This document shows positions 27,399-36,597 of a stretch of DNA of 64,000 bases, piece after piece (position 1 is the first letter of the stretch; the number at the start of each line of letters is the position of its first letter). The position numbers and the translations under genes are program-made. Location: the NCBI RefSeq assembly GCF_011766325.1, contig NZ_BLLG01000001.1, forward strand, positions 496,001 through 560,000, given 5' to 3'. The DNA is from Streptomyces pacificus. Its GTDB lineage: Bacteria > Actinomycetota > Actinomycetes > Streptomycetales > Streptomycetaceae. Below the pieces are notes generated by a model. The model was not told the origin of the DNA, did not search any database, and saw nothing but the letters and a program-made list of their open reading frames with translations.

Positions 27399-27415
27399 TT
27401 GTTGGTGTCCGACAA
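27399..27415 (-). promoter_or_regulatory. FasR operator candidate upstream of fabD
   Basis: TTGTTGG-TGT-CCGACAA is a near-perfect inverted repeat (six of seven arm positions) in an AT-richer patch between the fasR stop and the fabD start. FasR-type regulators bind the fabD promoter in S. coelicolor and mycobacteria. The exact binding sequence here is inferred. Confidence 0.5.
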
Positions 27416-27419
27416 AATC

Positions 27420-28616
27420 CTAGGTTTGTTGATCACCGTCTGCCAGACGCCCGAGGATGAGCGCGATCCGCAGCGTGAACGCGGAGCGGACATCGGAGGG
27501 TGACCAGCCGGTGACATCAGTCACACGTCGAAGCCGGTAGCGGACGGTATTGGGATGCACGAACAGCATCCGTGCCGCCCCCTCCAGACTGCTTGCCTGC
27601 TCCAGATACACACTCAGGGTCTCCAGAAGGGCCGAGCCCGCTTCCTCCAGCGGTCTGTAGATCTCCTCCACCAGTTGTTCCCGCGCGGACGGATCACCCG
27701 CGATCGCGCGCTCCGGAAGGAGATCATCCGCCAGTACGGGGCGTGGCGCGTCCTGCCACGCGGAGCAGGCCTTCAGTCCGGCCGCCGCGGCCTGTGCCGA
27801 CCTCGTCGCCGTCAGCAGGTCCGCGACGACGGGACCCGCGACCACCGGGCCGGCCGCATACGGGCCGATCAGGGCTTTCGCCACCCGCAGCGGGTTGTCG
27901 CTGCCGCCCGCGATGACGACCAGCCGGTCGCCGAGGACTCCGGTCAGCACCTGGAGCTTGGCGTGCCGCGCGGCACGCCGGATCGCGTCCACCGTCAGTT
28001 CGCTGTCGCCGTCGGGCGCGGTGCCGAGCACCACGCACACATGCTCCGGAGCGTTCCAGCCGAGCGCCGCCGCGCGGCTCACGGCCCCCTCGTCGGCCTC
28101 GCCCGACAGCACGGCGTTCACCACGAGGGACTCCAGCCGGGCGTCCCAGGCGCCGCGGGCCTCCGCGGCCTGCGCGTACACCTGGGCGGTGGCGAAGGCG
28201 ATCTCCCGCGCGTAGACCAGCAGCGCCTCGCGCAGCACGGACTCGTCGCCCGGGGCGGCGACGTCCTCGATGGCGGACTCCATGACCTCGATGGTCGTCC
28301 GCACCATCTCCACGGTCTGGCGCAGGGTGATCGCACGGGTCAGCTCGCGGGGGGCCGTGCCGAAGACGTCCGTCGAGATCGCCTGCGGAGTCTCCGGGTG
28401 CCGGAACCACTCGGTGAACGCGGCGATTCCGGCCTGGGCGACCAGGCCGATCCACGACCGGTTCTCCGGGGGCATCGCCCGGTACCACGGCAGCGTCTCG
28501 TCCATGCGCGCGATGGCGTTGGCGGCGAGACGCCCGGACGACCGCTCCAGGCGCTTCAGGGTCGCGGGGTGCGGATGGGCGGCGTTCGGGGGCAGAGCCG
28601 GTTCGGGATGGGGCAC
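27420..28616 (-). CDS. fasR: PucR-family regulator of fatty acid synthesis (FasR)
   Basis: A 398-residue regulator with a central CdaR/GGDEF-like region and a C-terminal helix-turn-helix (ARMLFVHPNTVRYRLRRV). Position directly upstream of fabD matches FasR of S. coelicolor, which activates the fabDHPF operon. It starts MPHPEPALPPNAAHPHP. It probably responds to acyl-CoA or malonyl-CoA levels; the effector is not visible from sequence. Confidence 0.9.
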   Translation of the reverse strand: MPHPEPALPPNAAHPHPATLKRLERSSGRLAANAIARMDETLPWYRAMPPENRSWIGLVAQAGIAAFTEWFRHPETPQAISTDVFGTAPRELTRAITLRQTVEMVRTTIEVMESAIEDVAAPGDESVLREALLVYAREIAFATAQVYAQAAEARGAWDARLESLVVNAVLSGEADEGAVSRAAALGWNAPEHVCVVLGTAPDGDSELTVDAIRRAARHAKLQVLTGVLGDRLVVIAGGSDNPLRVAKALIGPYAAGPVVAGPVVADLLTATRSAQAAAAGLKACSAWQDAPRPVLADDLLPERAIAGDPSAREQLVEEIYRPLEEAGSALLETLSVYLEQASSLEGAARMLFVHPNTVRYRLRRVTDVTGWSPSDVRSAFTLRIALILGRLADGDQQT

Positions 28617-29010
28617 GGGGACAAGAGTGCCTTATCCGGGCGCCGCGGCGGAGACGCGGGTCAGTGACGGGCCCCGGGTGTCCGCCGGGAGGTCGGCCGC
28701 GCCCGGCGGGGCCCGGCTGGACGGGGCCTGGCTGGACGGGACGGGGCGGGCCGCAGCCGGGTCCGGCCGGGCCGGGCGGTGGGCCGGTGCCCGGCGGTGG
28801 GGCCCGGTGAAGCGGGGCTGTGCCGGGCGGAGGCGAAGAGGGGGACTGAGGCCGGGCGGGAGGGGACCTGGTGGGACCGGGCCGAGCCGGCTGGGGCCGG
28901 GCTCCGGGCGGGGCTGAGCCGGGCGGGGCGGTGCGGCGGGCGGCCCCGCACCCGGGGAACGCGGACCGGCCGGCCGGACCGCCCGGTCCGGCGTCTACGG
29001 TGGGGGCGTG
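28617..29010. other. G-rich divergent gap
   Basis: 394 bases between divergent fasR and pirin genes. The + strand is very G-rich with many GGG runs and imperfect copies of GGCTGGACGGG, so quadruplex formation is possible. No gene is supported. The pirin promoter likely lies in the last 60 bases (CGTCTACGGTGGGGG). Confidence 0.5.
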
Positions 29011-29664
29011 ATGTCCATCAGGCGCGCCGGCGAGCGCTACCGCGGAGGGGACGCGTCCGCAGGTATCGAGTCCCTCCACGCCTTCTCGTTCGGGCGCTTC
29101 TACGAGCCGGACAACCTGCGCTTCGGCGCGGTCATCGCCTGCAACGAGGAACGGCTCGCCCCCGGCGCCGGGTTCGGCGAGCACGCGCACAGCCACACCG
29201 AGATCGTGACGTGGGTGGTGGACGGCGAGCTGACCCACCGGGACTCCGCGGGCCATGCCACCGTCGTGCGGCGCGGTGACGTCCAGCGGCTCAGCTCGGC
29301 GGGCGGGGTGCGGCACATCGAGCGCAACGACGCCGAGGTACCGCTCACGTTCGTGCAGATGTGGCTCGCGCCGAAGGACCCGGGCGGCGAGCCGTCGTAC
29401 GAGATCGTCCGCGGTATCGCCGACGCGACGCCCTACGCAGTTCCGGAGGCCGGGGCGGTGCTGCATGTGCGCCGCCTCGCCGGCGGCGGGCGGACCGCCG
29501 TGCCGGACGCCCCCTCGGTGTACGTCCACGTCGTCCGCGGTGCCGTCGGGATCGACGGTGCGGCCCTCGGCCCCGGGGACGCGGCCCGGATCACGGACGC
29601 CGGCAACCTCGCACTCGACGCGGCCGTGCCCGCCGAGGTGCTGATGTGGGAGCTGTCCGGCTGA
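29011..29664 (+). CDS. Pirin family protein
   Basis: A 217-residue bicupin protein. The N-terminal cupin carries the metal-ligand pattern HAHSHTEIVTWVVDGELTHRD, and FVQMWLAPKDPG follows as in pirins. Bacterial pirins bind Fe or another divalent metal; some are quercetinases, others regulators of pyruvate dehydrogenase, and assignment is open. ATG 29011 is preferred over GTG 29008. Confidence 0.85.
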   Translation: MSIRRAGERYRGGDASAGIESLHAFSFGRFYEPDNLRFGAVIACNEERLAPGAGFGEHAHSHTEIVTWVVDGELTHRDSAGHATVVRRGDVQRLSSAGGVRHIERNDAEVPLTFVQMWLAPKDPGGEPSYEIVRGIADATPYAVPEAGAVLHVRRLAGGGRTAVPDAPSVYVHVVRGAVGIDGAALGPGDAARITDAGNLALDAAVPAEVLMWELSG

Positions 29665-29721
29665 CCCGGCGCCGAAGTGCGTGCCGGGCGTCGCAGGCCG
29701 GGAGGGCTTCCGCGACCCGCC

Positions 29722-30537
29722 TCAGCGGCGCAGTTCGGCGAGGACCGCGTCGGTGAACTGCGGCCATGCCCGGACCGCCCAGGGGCCGAAGTCGCGGTCG
29801 GTCAGCGCCACGCACGCGGCGCCGGCCTCCGGATCGATCCACAGGAACGTGCCGGACTGGCCGAAGTGGCCGAAGGTGCGGGGCGAGGACGCCGCGCCGG
29901 TCCAGTGCGGGGACTTGCCGTCGCGGATCTCGAAGCCGAGTCCCCAGTCGTTCGGCTTCTGGTGGCCGTAGCCGGGCAGGACGCCGGGGAGGCCGGGATG
30001 GACGACCGACACCGCCTCCAGCACGGTCCTGGGGTCGAGCAGCCGCGGCGCCTGCACCTCGGCCGCGAAGCGCAGGAGGTCGTCGACCGTCGACACGCCG
30101 TCCTTCGCGGGCGAGCCGTCGAGCGACGTCGACGCCATGCCCAGCGGCTCCAGCACGCCCTGGCGCAGATACTCGGCGAACGGGATGCCGGTGGCCTTCG
30201 CGATGTGGTCGCCGAGCACCTCGAAACCGGCGTTGGAGTAGAGCCGGCGGGTCCCGGGGGGCGCGGCGACCCGGTGTTCGTCGAACGCGAGCCCGCTGGT
30301 GTGCGCGAGCAGGTGCCGCACGGTGCACCCGCCGGGCCCGGCCGGCTCGTCCAGCTCCACCGCGCCCTCCTCGCAGGCGACGAGCGCGGCGTAGGCCGCG
30401 AGCGGCTTGGTGACCGAGGCCAGTGGGAAGCGGTGCCCCGTCGGGCCGTGGGCGCCGGCGACGGCGCCGTCCGCGCGCACGACGGCGGCGGCCGCGGTGG
30501 GGACGGGCCAGTTCTCGATCAACGCCAGGCTCTGCAT
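29722..30537 (-). CDS. Serine hydrolase, beta-lactamase/class C family
   Basis: A 271-residue penicillin-binding-like hydrolase without a signal peptide. The SxxK motif is SVTK near residue 42, the YxN motif YSNAG near 120, and the third motif region is GHFGQSG. The family includes esterases and D-aminopeptidases; the cytosolic location makes an esterase-type role more likely than beta-lactamase. ATG 30537 begins MQSLALIENWP. It is convergent with pirin. Confidence 0.88.
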   Translation of the reverse strand: MQSLALIENWPVPTAAAAVVRADGAVAGAHGPTGHRFPLASVTKPLAAYAALVACEEGAVELDEPAGPGGCTVRHLLAHTSGLAFDEHRVAAPPGTRRLYSNAGFEVLGDHIAKATGIPFAEYLRQGVLEPLGMASTSLDGSPAKDGVSTVDDLLRFAAEVQAPRLLDPRTVLEAVSVVHPGLPGVLPGYGHQKPNDWGLGFEIRDGKSPHWTGAASSPRTFGHFGQSGTFLWIDPEAGAACVALTDRDFGPWAVRAWPQFTDAVLAELRR

Positions 30538-30588
30538 GGTCACGAGGGTAACCAGCCGCCGCCCGGGGCGTAACCGCAGGGTTCTCGC

Positions 30589-30619
30589 TTGCCTGGAGTG
30601 CACTCGAACCTTCTAGCGT
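30589..30619 (+). promoter_or_regulatory. MerR-type promoter with 19-bp spacer
   Basis: A -35 TTGCCT (30589-30594) and -10 TAGCGT (30614-30619) are separated by 19 bases, the elongated spacer typical of MerR-regulated promoters. A perfect palindrome GAGTGCACTC (30596-30605) sits in the spacer. The predicted transcription start coincides with the ATG at 30626, so the mRNA would be leaderless. Confidence 0.75.
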
Positions 30620-30625
30620 GGAGGC

Positions 30626-31081
30626 ATGACGGTGCTGGAGACCCCATCCGCGGCGGGCGAAGGCCGCGCATCGGCGCCCCCCGCCCACCCCCGGCCCGAC
30701 GGGCAGGACCAGTACAGCATCGGCGAGGTCGCCGACTGGACCGGCCTGAGCGCGCACACGCTGCGCTGGTACGAGCGGATCGGCCTGACGCCGCACATCG
30801 ACCGCTCGCACACCGGGCAGCGGCGCTTCAGCAACCGGGACCTGGACTGGCTGGCCTTCGTCGGCAAGCTCCGGCGGACCGGGATGCCGGTGGCGGACAT
30901 GGTCCGCTACGCGGAACTGGCGCGCGAGGGGGACCACACCAGGGAGCAGCGGCGGGAGCTGCTGGAGTCGACGAGGCGCGACGTCCGCGCACGGATCGCC
31001 GAACTCCGGGGCACGCTCGCCGTGCTGGACTACAAGATCGATTTCTACGCGGGCGCCCGGCGGGCGCCGGAGAGGGCCTGA
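30626..31081 (+). CDS. MerR family transcriptional regulator
   Basis: A 151-residue regulator. A 30-residue disordered start precedes the winged helix (SIGEVADWTGLSAHTLRWYERIG), followed by the dimerisation helix (residues about 105-150). No cysteine cluster for metal sensing is seen, so it may sense a small organic molecule. It is six bases upstream of an aldo/keto reductase and probably activates its own operon by untwisting the 19-bp-spacer promoter. Confidence 0.93.
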   Translation: MTVLETPSAAGEGRASAPPAHPRPDGQDQYSIGEVADWTGLSAHTLRWYERIGLTPHIDRSHTGQRRFSNRDLDWLAFVGKLRRTGMPVADMVRYAELAREGDHTREQRRELLESTRRDVRARIAELRGTLAVLDYKIDFYAGARRAPERA

Positions 31082-31087
31082 GCCCCG

Positions 31088-32101
<1,014 letters not shown>

Positions 32102-32141
32102 CACGCCCCCGGGTCCGGCGGCGGATCGGCCACCCGGCGGC

Positions 32142-32209
32142 GGGTCACGGGCCCCGGCGGATCGCGGGCCCCCTCGGGTCACGGGCCCCCTCGGGTCACG
32201 GGCCCCCTC
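32142..32209. repeat. Four tandem 17-bp repeats
   Basis: Four head-to-tail 17-bp units of GG(G/A)TC(A/G)CGGGCCCCCTC type lie between the convergent aldo/keto reductase and DUF4429 genes. The GGGCCC core is self-complementary, so the array may also form hairpins. Confidence 0.85.
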
Positions 32210-32287
32210 GGATCGCGCGCGCCGGCGGGGCACGCCCCGCCGGGGCGTGGCCGTGCGGGAGGTTCGCGGTACAGCTCGCTCCGTGCG

Positions 32288-33157
32288 CTACAGCTCCGCC
32301 AGCAGTTCGGCCTTCTTGTTGCGGAACTCCTCGTCCGTGACCAGGCCGGCGCCGTGCAGTTCGCCGAGGTGGCGCATCCGCTCCGCGACGCCCGCCGGGT
32401 CGCGCGGGGGTGCCGCGGCGGCGGGCACCGCGGGCGCGGCCTCGCGCACCGCCTCCAGGACCGCCGCCGCGAACGGCAGCGACTCGTGCACCGGCCCGTA
32501 GCCGAGCCCGAAGACGACGGCCGCCGGGTCCTGGTCGGCCCGCGCGGGCCGCTCCCCGGCACCGCCCGGGGCGCCGCCGCGGAACAGCAGACGCAGATGG
32601 CCTTCGAGGGCCTCGGGGGAGCGCCACTCGACTCCGGCCAGCTCGGAGACGGTGTAACTCTGGTCGCCCGCCTTCCACTTCGCGGACGAGGCACCGGTCC
32701 ACGACCAGCGGAAGGACACCTTCTCCCCGTCGAACGAGACCTTGCCGTCATACGCCTTGAACTGCAGCGGCGCACCGACGGACGAGACCAGCCAGCGGGC
32801 CGCGGGCCCGGCCCCGGGACCCGGCAGCACGGCGCGCAGCTCGTCGGCGCAGTGCTCGGCGACCGTCGCGCGCTCCGCGGGCAGCACCAGCCGGTACGGG
32901 TCCGCGGATTCCTTCAGCTGTCCCGCCGCAGCGTCCATCAGCGGGTCGGCGCCCGGCCTCGGCACCGCATGCAGCACCACGGTGCCGCGTTCGCCCGGGG
33001 AGACCGTCACCGACTGGAGCGCTTCGAGGGGAACGCGCCGTTCCCCGAGCACCTGGAACAGCTTCGGCGTACCGCGGTTCCCCCGAGTGAAGCGGATGAG
33101 CACGGAGTCCGGTGCGATTTCCCAGGCGGTATGAATTCCGGCCAGTACATCACCCAT
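32288..33157 (-). CDS. DUF4429 domain protein with C-terminal SHOCT helix
   Basis: A 289-residue soluble protein. It has two PH-like DUF4429 units (about residues 10-105 and 120-215; FDGEKVSFRWSW in the second) and ends with a SHOCT motif (HLGELHGAGLVTDEEFRNKK). SHOCT segments often mediate oligomerisation or membrane targeting. ATG 33157 (MGDVLAGIH) is chosen; an ATG nine bases upstream is possible. Function unknown. Confidence 0.85.
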   Translation of the reverse strand: MGDVLAGIHTAWEIAPDSVLIRFTRGNRGTPKLFQVLGERRVPLEALQSVTVSPGERGTVVLHAVPRPGADPLMDAAAGQLKESADPYRLVLPAERATVAEHCADELRAVLPGPGAGPAARWLVSSVGAPLQFKAYDGKVSFDGEKVSFRWSWTGASSAKWKAGDQSYTVSELAGVEWRSPEALEGHLRLLFRGGAPGGAGERPARADQDPAAVVFGLGYGPVHESLPFAAAVLEAVREAAPAVPAAAAPPRDPAGVAERMRHLGELHGAGLVTDEEFRNKKAELLAEL

Positions 33158-33234
33158 GCGGCTCATCGTATGCGGCGTGCGCCCGCGCGTCGCCCCCGTG
33201 AACAAGACGGTCATATGCGCCTTGCCACAGTGCT

Positions 33235-34455
33235 CTACGCGCGTCGGGGCCCCGGTGCACCGTAAATTCCACGGCGGCAGGCGGACTCGCCGTCCTGGCA
33301 GCTGACCGTCCGATAGGAACCGACGCCTATCTCGGCGAGGTTGCTGAGGCTCTCCGTGCCCGGTTCGAAGTACCCGGTGTGGCCGACCGCCCCCGCCGCC
33401 GACAGCACCCGCGCCCCGAACCCCGGGGCCATCGGGTCGGCGCCGTGACCCAGCCCGCCGACCTCCAGATACGGAACGTCCTTGATCCAGTCGTCGGCGT
33501 CGCGCATCGCCCACACCCGCGCGTCCGTGCCGAGCCCGGCGGCGCTCTCCGCGCGCATTCCCGGGCTGCCGGCGACCGCCATGTCGCCGACCCGCCGGGG
33601 AAGTTCACGTGCGGCGACGCCGCAGACCACCGAGCCGTAGCTGTGGCAGAACAGCGACACCCCGCCCCGGCCGGGAAGCGCCTCCGTCAGGGCGACCAGG
33701 CGGTCCGCGCCGCCGGCGGCGAGCCGGCCGGTGGAGGCGTCCAGCCCCACGCCCGAGGGCGAGGTGTAGTCGGCCCAGGCGACGACGGCCGTACGCACGC
33801 CGGGGGCGGCGGCGCGCTCCGCCGTGTAGAGCGACTGCGCCATGCCCACCGGGGCGGAGTACCTGCGCCTGCTCCGCTCGAAGGTCAGGATGTCGGTGTC
33901 GACGCCGGGGACGATCACGGACACCCGCTGGGCCCGGTCGAGGTCGCCGAAAACCTCGGCGACCCGGCCCCTTCCAGTCGGGTCGAAGGCGAGGATCTGG
34001 CGGCCGGGCCGGAGCAGCGACTCGTACCGGTGCACCCGTCGGCTCGCGTCGTCGCGCCCTGCGGCCGAGAGCCTTCGGTCGCTCGCCCGCTGCCGCTCCA
34101 CCCGCTGCTCCCGGGCGAGCGCGATCCGGTTGGCGCGGTAGCGCAGTGTCACCGGCGCGCCGTTGAGATTGCCCACGACGAGCGGATGGCGGTCCGCCAG
34201 CGCGGTCGCCTGCCCGGCTCCGAGGGAGGCGAAGAACCGGGCCAGGGCGCCGGGAGGCGACGCCGGGTCCGGCAGCGCCCGGTGTCCGATGCGGGCGTGC
34301 TCCCATGCGGCCAGCGCGGCCGCCCGGGGCTCGGCGGGACCGTGCTGCTGCCGCACGGCGGTCCAGCCGGTGGTCGCGAGCAGCACGAACACCACGGCGA
34401 GAGCGAGGAGGGTGCGCGCGACGTTCGGTGGGGGGGAGAGGTGCGGAGCAGTCAC
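33235..34455 (-). CDS. DUF1023 alpha/beta hydrolase, membrane-anchored or secreted
   Basis: A 406-residue protein with an N-terminal hydrophobic segment (residues 15-32) serving as anchor or signal, a helical linker, and an alpha/beta-hydrolase domain. The nucleophile elbow is CHSYGSVVCG and a C-terminal His is in HTGYFEPGT. DUF1023 hydrolases are common in actinobacteria with unknown substrates. Start GTG 34455 lies just left of a tandem operator-like repeat. Confidence 0.85.
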   Translation of the reverse strand: MTAPHLSPPPNVARTLLALAVVFVLLATTGWTAVRQQHGPAEPRAAALAAWEHARIGHRALPDPASPPGALARFFASLGAGQATALADRHPLVVGNLNGAPVTLRYRANRIALAREQRVERQRASDRRLSAAGRDDASRRVHRYESLLRPGRQILAFDPTGRGRVAEVFGDLDRAQRVSVIVPGVDTDILTFERSRRRYSAPVGMAQSLYTAERAAAPGVRTAVVAWADYTSPSGVGLDASTGRLAAGGADRLVALTEALPGRGGVSLFCHSYGSVVCGVAARELPRRVGDMAVAGSPGMRAESAAGLGTDARVWAMRDADDWIKDVPYLEVGGLGHGADPMAPGFGARVLSAAGAVGHTGYFEPGTESLSNLAEIGVGSYRTVSCQDGESACRRGIYGAPGPRRA

Positions 34456-34494
34456 TGAGGGGACAGCCTAGGCCGGGAGAGGGGCCGCTCGGGA

Positions 34495-34536
34495 CGACCG
34501 TGAGAGAGGTCACGGCGACCGTGAGGGAGATCACGC
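34495..34536. promoter_or_regulatory. Tandem 21-bp operator-like repeat
   Basis: Two adjacent 21-bp units (CGACCGTGAGAGAGGTCACGG and a copy differing at three positions), each holding the dyad CGTGA-N6-TCACG. A 21-bp period puts both dyads on the same face of the helix. They lie 40 bases upstream of the DUF1023 start and 166 bases upstream of the secreted protein, so could serve either gene. The regulator is not known. Confidence 0.55.
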
Positions 34537-34701
34537 GTCCGGGGGCACGCGAACGGCCGCACGGCTACTCCCCGTGCGGATCGCGCTCACTTTCCGACGG
34601 GTGAAGGGACCCACCCGTCCGGCCGCGCACAGCAGGAAGAACGACCCGCCCCCACGTTGGATCGCTTGCGGAAGGACTCCCTCCCGCAGAACGGACACCC
34701 C

Positions 34702-35160
34702 ATGAAGACCTCACTCGCGCTGCCGCTGTGCGCGCTGGCTCTCGTCCCCGCCGTGCTCATCGTGCCCCTGGCCCAAGCGGACACCGACCACGACAAGGAC
34801 CGGGTGAAGAGGTTCGCCCTCACCACCACCAACTCCCAGGGCACGTTCCCCAACGTCACGGCCGACCTGCTGGACCGGAAGGGCGAGAAGGCGGGCTTCG
34901 TCACGACCAACTGCGTCTTCGCCGACTCCACCCCCACGACGACCACCTGCTACGGGTCCTATGTCCTCAAGGACGGCGAGATCACCTGGCAGAACGCCAC
35001 ACGCGCCCCGGAGCCGCCCTTTCTGATCGCCGTCACCGGGGGAACCGGCACATACTGCGAGGCCCGCGGCCAGATCCGCGTGGTCAGGATCGAGTCGGAT
35101 CCCGGCGGCGGTCGGTACGAGCTGGAGGTGACCACCGGCCGCAAGTGCGCCACCTCCTGA
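34702..35160 (+). CDS. Small secreted allene-oxide-cyclase/dirigent-like protein
   Basis: A 152-residue protein with a clear signal peptide (residues 1-26, ending LAQA). The mature part has beta-strand-rich sequence, four cysteines that may form disulfides, and a GGTGTYCEARGQIRVV motif like the glycine turn of dirigent/allene oxide cyclase barrels. The fold call is tentative. It is transcribed alone, divergently from the hydrolase. Confidence 0.65.
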   Translation: MKTSLALPLCALALVPAVLIVPLAQADTDHDKDRVKRFALTTTNSQGTFPNVTADLLDRKGEKAGFVTTNCVFADSTPTTTTCYGSYVLKDGEITWQNATRAPEPPFLIAVTGGTGTYCEARGQIRVVRIESDPGGGRYELEVTTGRKCATS

Positions 35161-35630
35161 CCCGGTCCGCCTTCCTCCGCCGGTAGCGGTGCCGGTGCCG
35201 GTGCCGCGGCAGCCGTCACCGCTGCCGGCGCGGGCGTGCCGCCACGGCCGCCACGGCCGCCGCCGTCACGCTGCCGCCGGGCCCGGCTTCGCCGGCCGGG
35301 CGCCGGGGCCGGGGCCGACCGCTCCACGGGACCGGTCGGCCGGTGTACGCCAGGGGCCGACCGCCGCCGCGGCGTATGCGGGGATCCGGCGTGCGCTCCC
35401 ACCAGGGCCGTCGCCTGTCGGGGTGAACCGGTCGGGCGGGTCTTCCCGGGGCCCGTGCCGCCGGTCAGGGTGCGGGCAGGCGATCCACGACGGAGATGCG
35501 GTACCGGCCCGGCGCGCAGGGACCGGTACCGGCATCCGTACGGGCGTCTGCCGGCACACCGACATAAAGGTTGATCAGCGGCGTCCAGCGCGGTGCCCTC
35601 CCACCGCGCCGGCCCGGCCTCGTCGCGCGC
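35161..35630. other. Convergent gap without supported gene
   Basis: 470 bases between convergent genes. It starts with GCCGGTGCCGGTGCCG-type repeats and ends with a less GC-rich patch near 35565. A leftward segment at 35465-35585 reads as protein-like (LINLYVGVPADAR), but the frame upstream degenerates, so at most it is a relic. Confidence 0.45.
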
Positions 35631-36491
35631 CTACTCGCCTGATCCGGCTGGTCCGCTATTCGCCGGGCCGGCCGGGCCGGGCGCCGGGACGGGGCGAACG
35701 CTGTCTGGCGCGGCACCGGGCGGTGGCACGGCGGGCTGCTTCGGCGCGCCCGCCGTACCACCGCCCGGTGCCGCCGACAGCCGTGCGACCTCTGCCCGCA
35801 GTTCCCTGACCTCCTCAGTCAGCGTCTCCAGCAGGGCGGTTTGGCGGCGCTCCTCGGCGTCGTCGCGTTCGAAGCGGGAGATGAACCAGGCTGCGATGTT
35901 GGCGGTCACCACACCGAGCAGGGCGATACCCGAGAGCATCAGCCCGACCGCGAGCACCCGTCCGAGGCCGGTCGTCGGCGCATGGTCGCCGTAGCCGACG
36001 GTGGTCATCGTGGTAAACGACCACCACACGGCGTCACCCAGCGTCTGGATGTTCCCATCGGGGGCGTCCCGCTCGACGGCCAGCACCGCGAGCGAGCCGA
36101 ACATCATCAGCCCTGCCACCGCGCCCGCCACATAGGTGGTGAGCGTGATCTGCGGCGCCATCCGGGCCCGCCGTCCCACCAGGAGCAGCGTGGAGACCAC
36201 CCGCAGCAGCCGCAGCGGCTGCATCAGCGGGAGGAGCACCGCGAGCAGGTCCAGCGGATGCCTGCGCACGAAGAGCCAGGTGCGCGGGGCCAGCCGCAGA
36301 CGTACGAGGTAGTCGCCGGCGAAGGCGGTCCACACGGTCCACTCCACGAGCTGGGAGCCCTGGTGCACCCACGCCGGGGCGGCCGGCAGCACGATCGGAA
36401 CCGCGTAGGCGAGTCCGAACACCACGGCGAGCACCAGCAGCGGACCCCGGGTGCGGGCCTCCCAGCGCATCTGCGCCGTTCGTTCCTTCAT
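35631..36491 (-). CDS. Voltage-gated-type potassium channel
   Basis: A 286-residue channel subunit with about six hydrophobic segments. An Arg-rich S4-like stretch (PLRLLRVVSTLLLVGRRAR) precedes the pore, whose selectivity filter TTVGYGD is intact. A C-terminal coiled coil (about residues 213-244) and a Pro/Gly-rich tail follow. It should form K+-selective tetramers in the plasma membrane. ATG 36491 (MKERTAQMRW) is chosen. Confidence 0.9.
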   Translation of the reverse strand: MKERTAQMRWEARTRGPLLVLAVVFGLAYAVPIVLPAAPAWVHQGSQLVEWTVWTAFAGDYLVRLRLAPRTWLFVRRHPLDLLAVLLPLMQPLRLLRVVSTLLLVGRRARMAPQITLTTYVAGAVAGLMMFGSLAVLAVERDAPDGNIQTLGDAVWWSFTTMTTVGYGDHAPTTGLGRVLAVGLMLSGIALLGVVTANIAAWFISRFERDDAEERRQTALLETLTEEVRELRAEVARLSAAPGGGTAGAPKQPAVPPPGAAPDSVRPVPAPGPAGPANSGPAGSGE

Positions 36492-36504
36492 GCCGGGGAT
36501 GGTA

Positions 36505-36540
36505 GGCGGGTGCGGAGCGGGCCCTCGCTCCGCACCCGCC
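36505..36540 (-). terminator. Terminator hairpin downstream of aceE
   Basis: A perfect 15-bp stem (GGCGGGTGCGGAGCG / CGCTCCGCACCCGCC) with a six-base loop lies between the aceE stop and the K+ channel start, separating the two transcripts. Confidence 0.75.
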
Positions 36541-36597
36541 CGGGGCATGCCCGGGTACGCCGCTGCGGACGATCCGCCGGAGCGTGCGCCGGGTAGG

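Noticed and set aside
30620..30624. GGAGG as ribosome-binding site of the MerR gene
   Set aside because: It is one base from the ATG, too close to pair productively with 16S rRNA.
35465..35761. A leftward frame with a protein-like C-terminus (LINLYVGVPADAR)
   Set aside because: Only about 40 codons look protein-like; upstream sequence is Arg/Pro shadow and overlaps the K+ channel gene end. Kept only as a possible relic.
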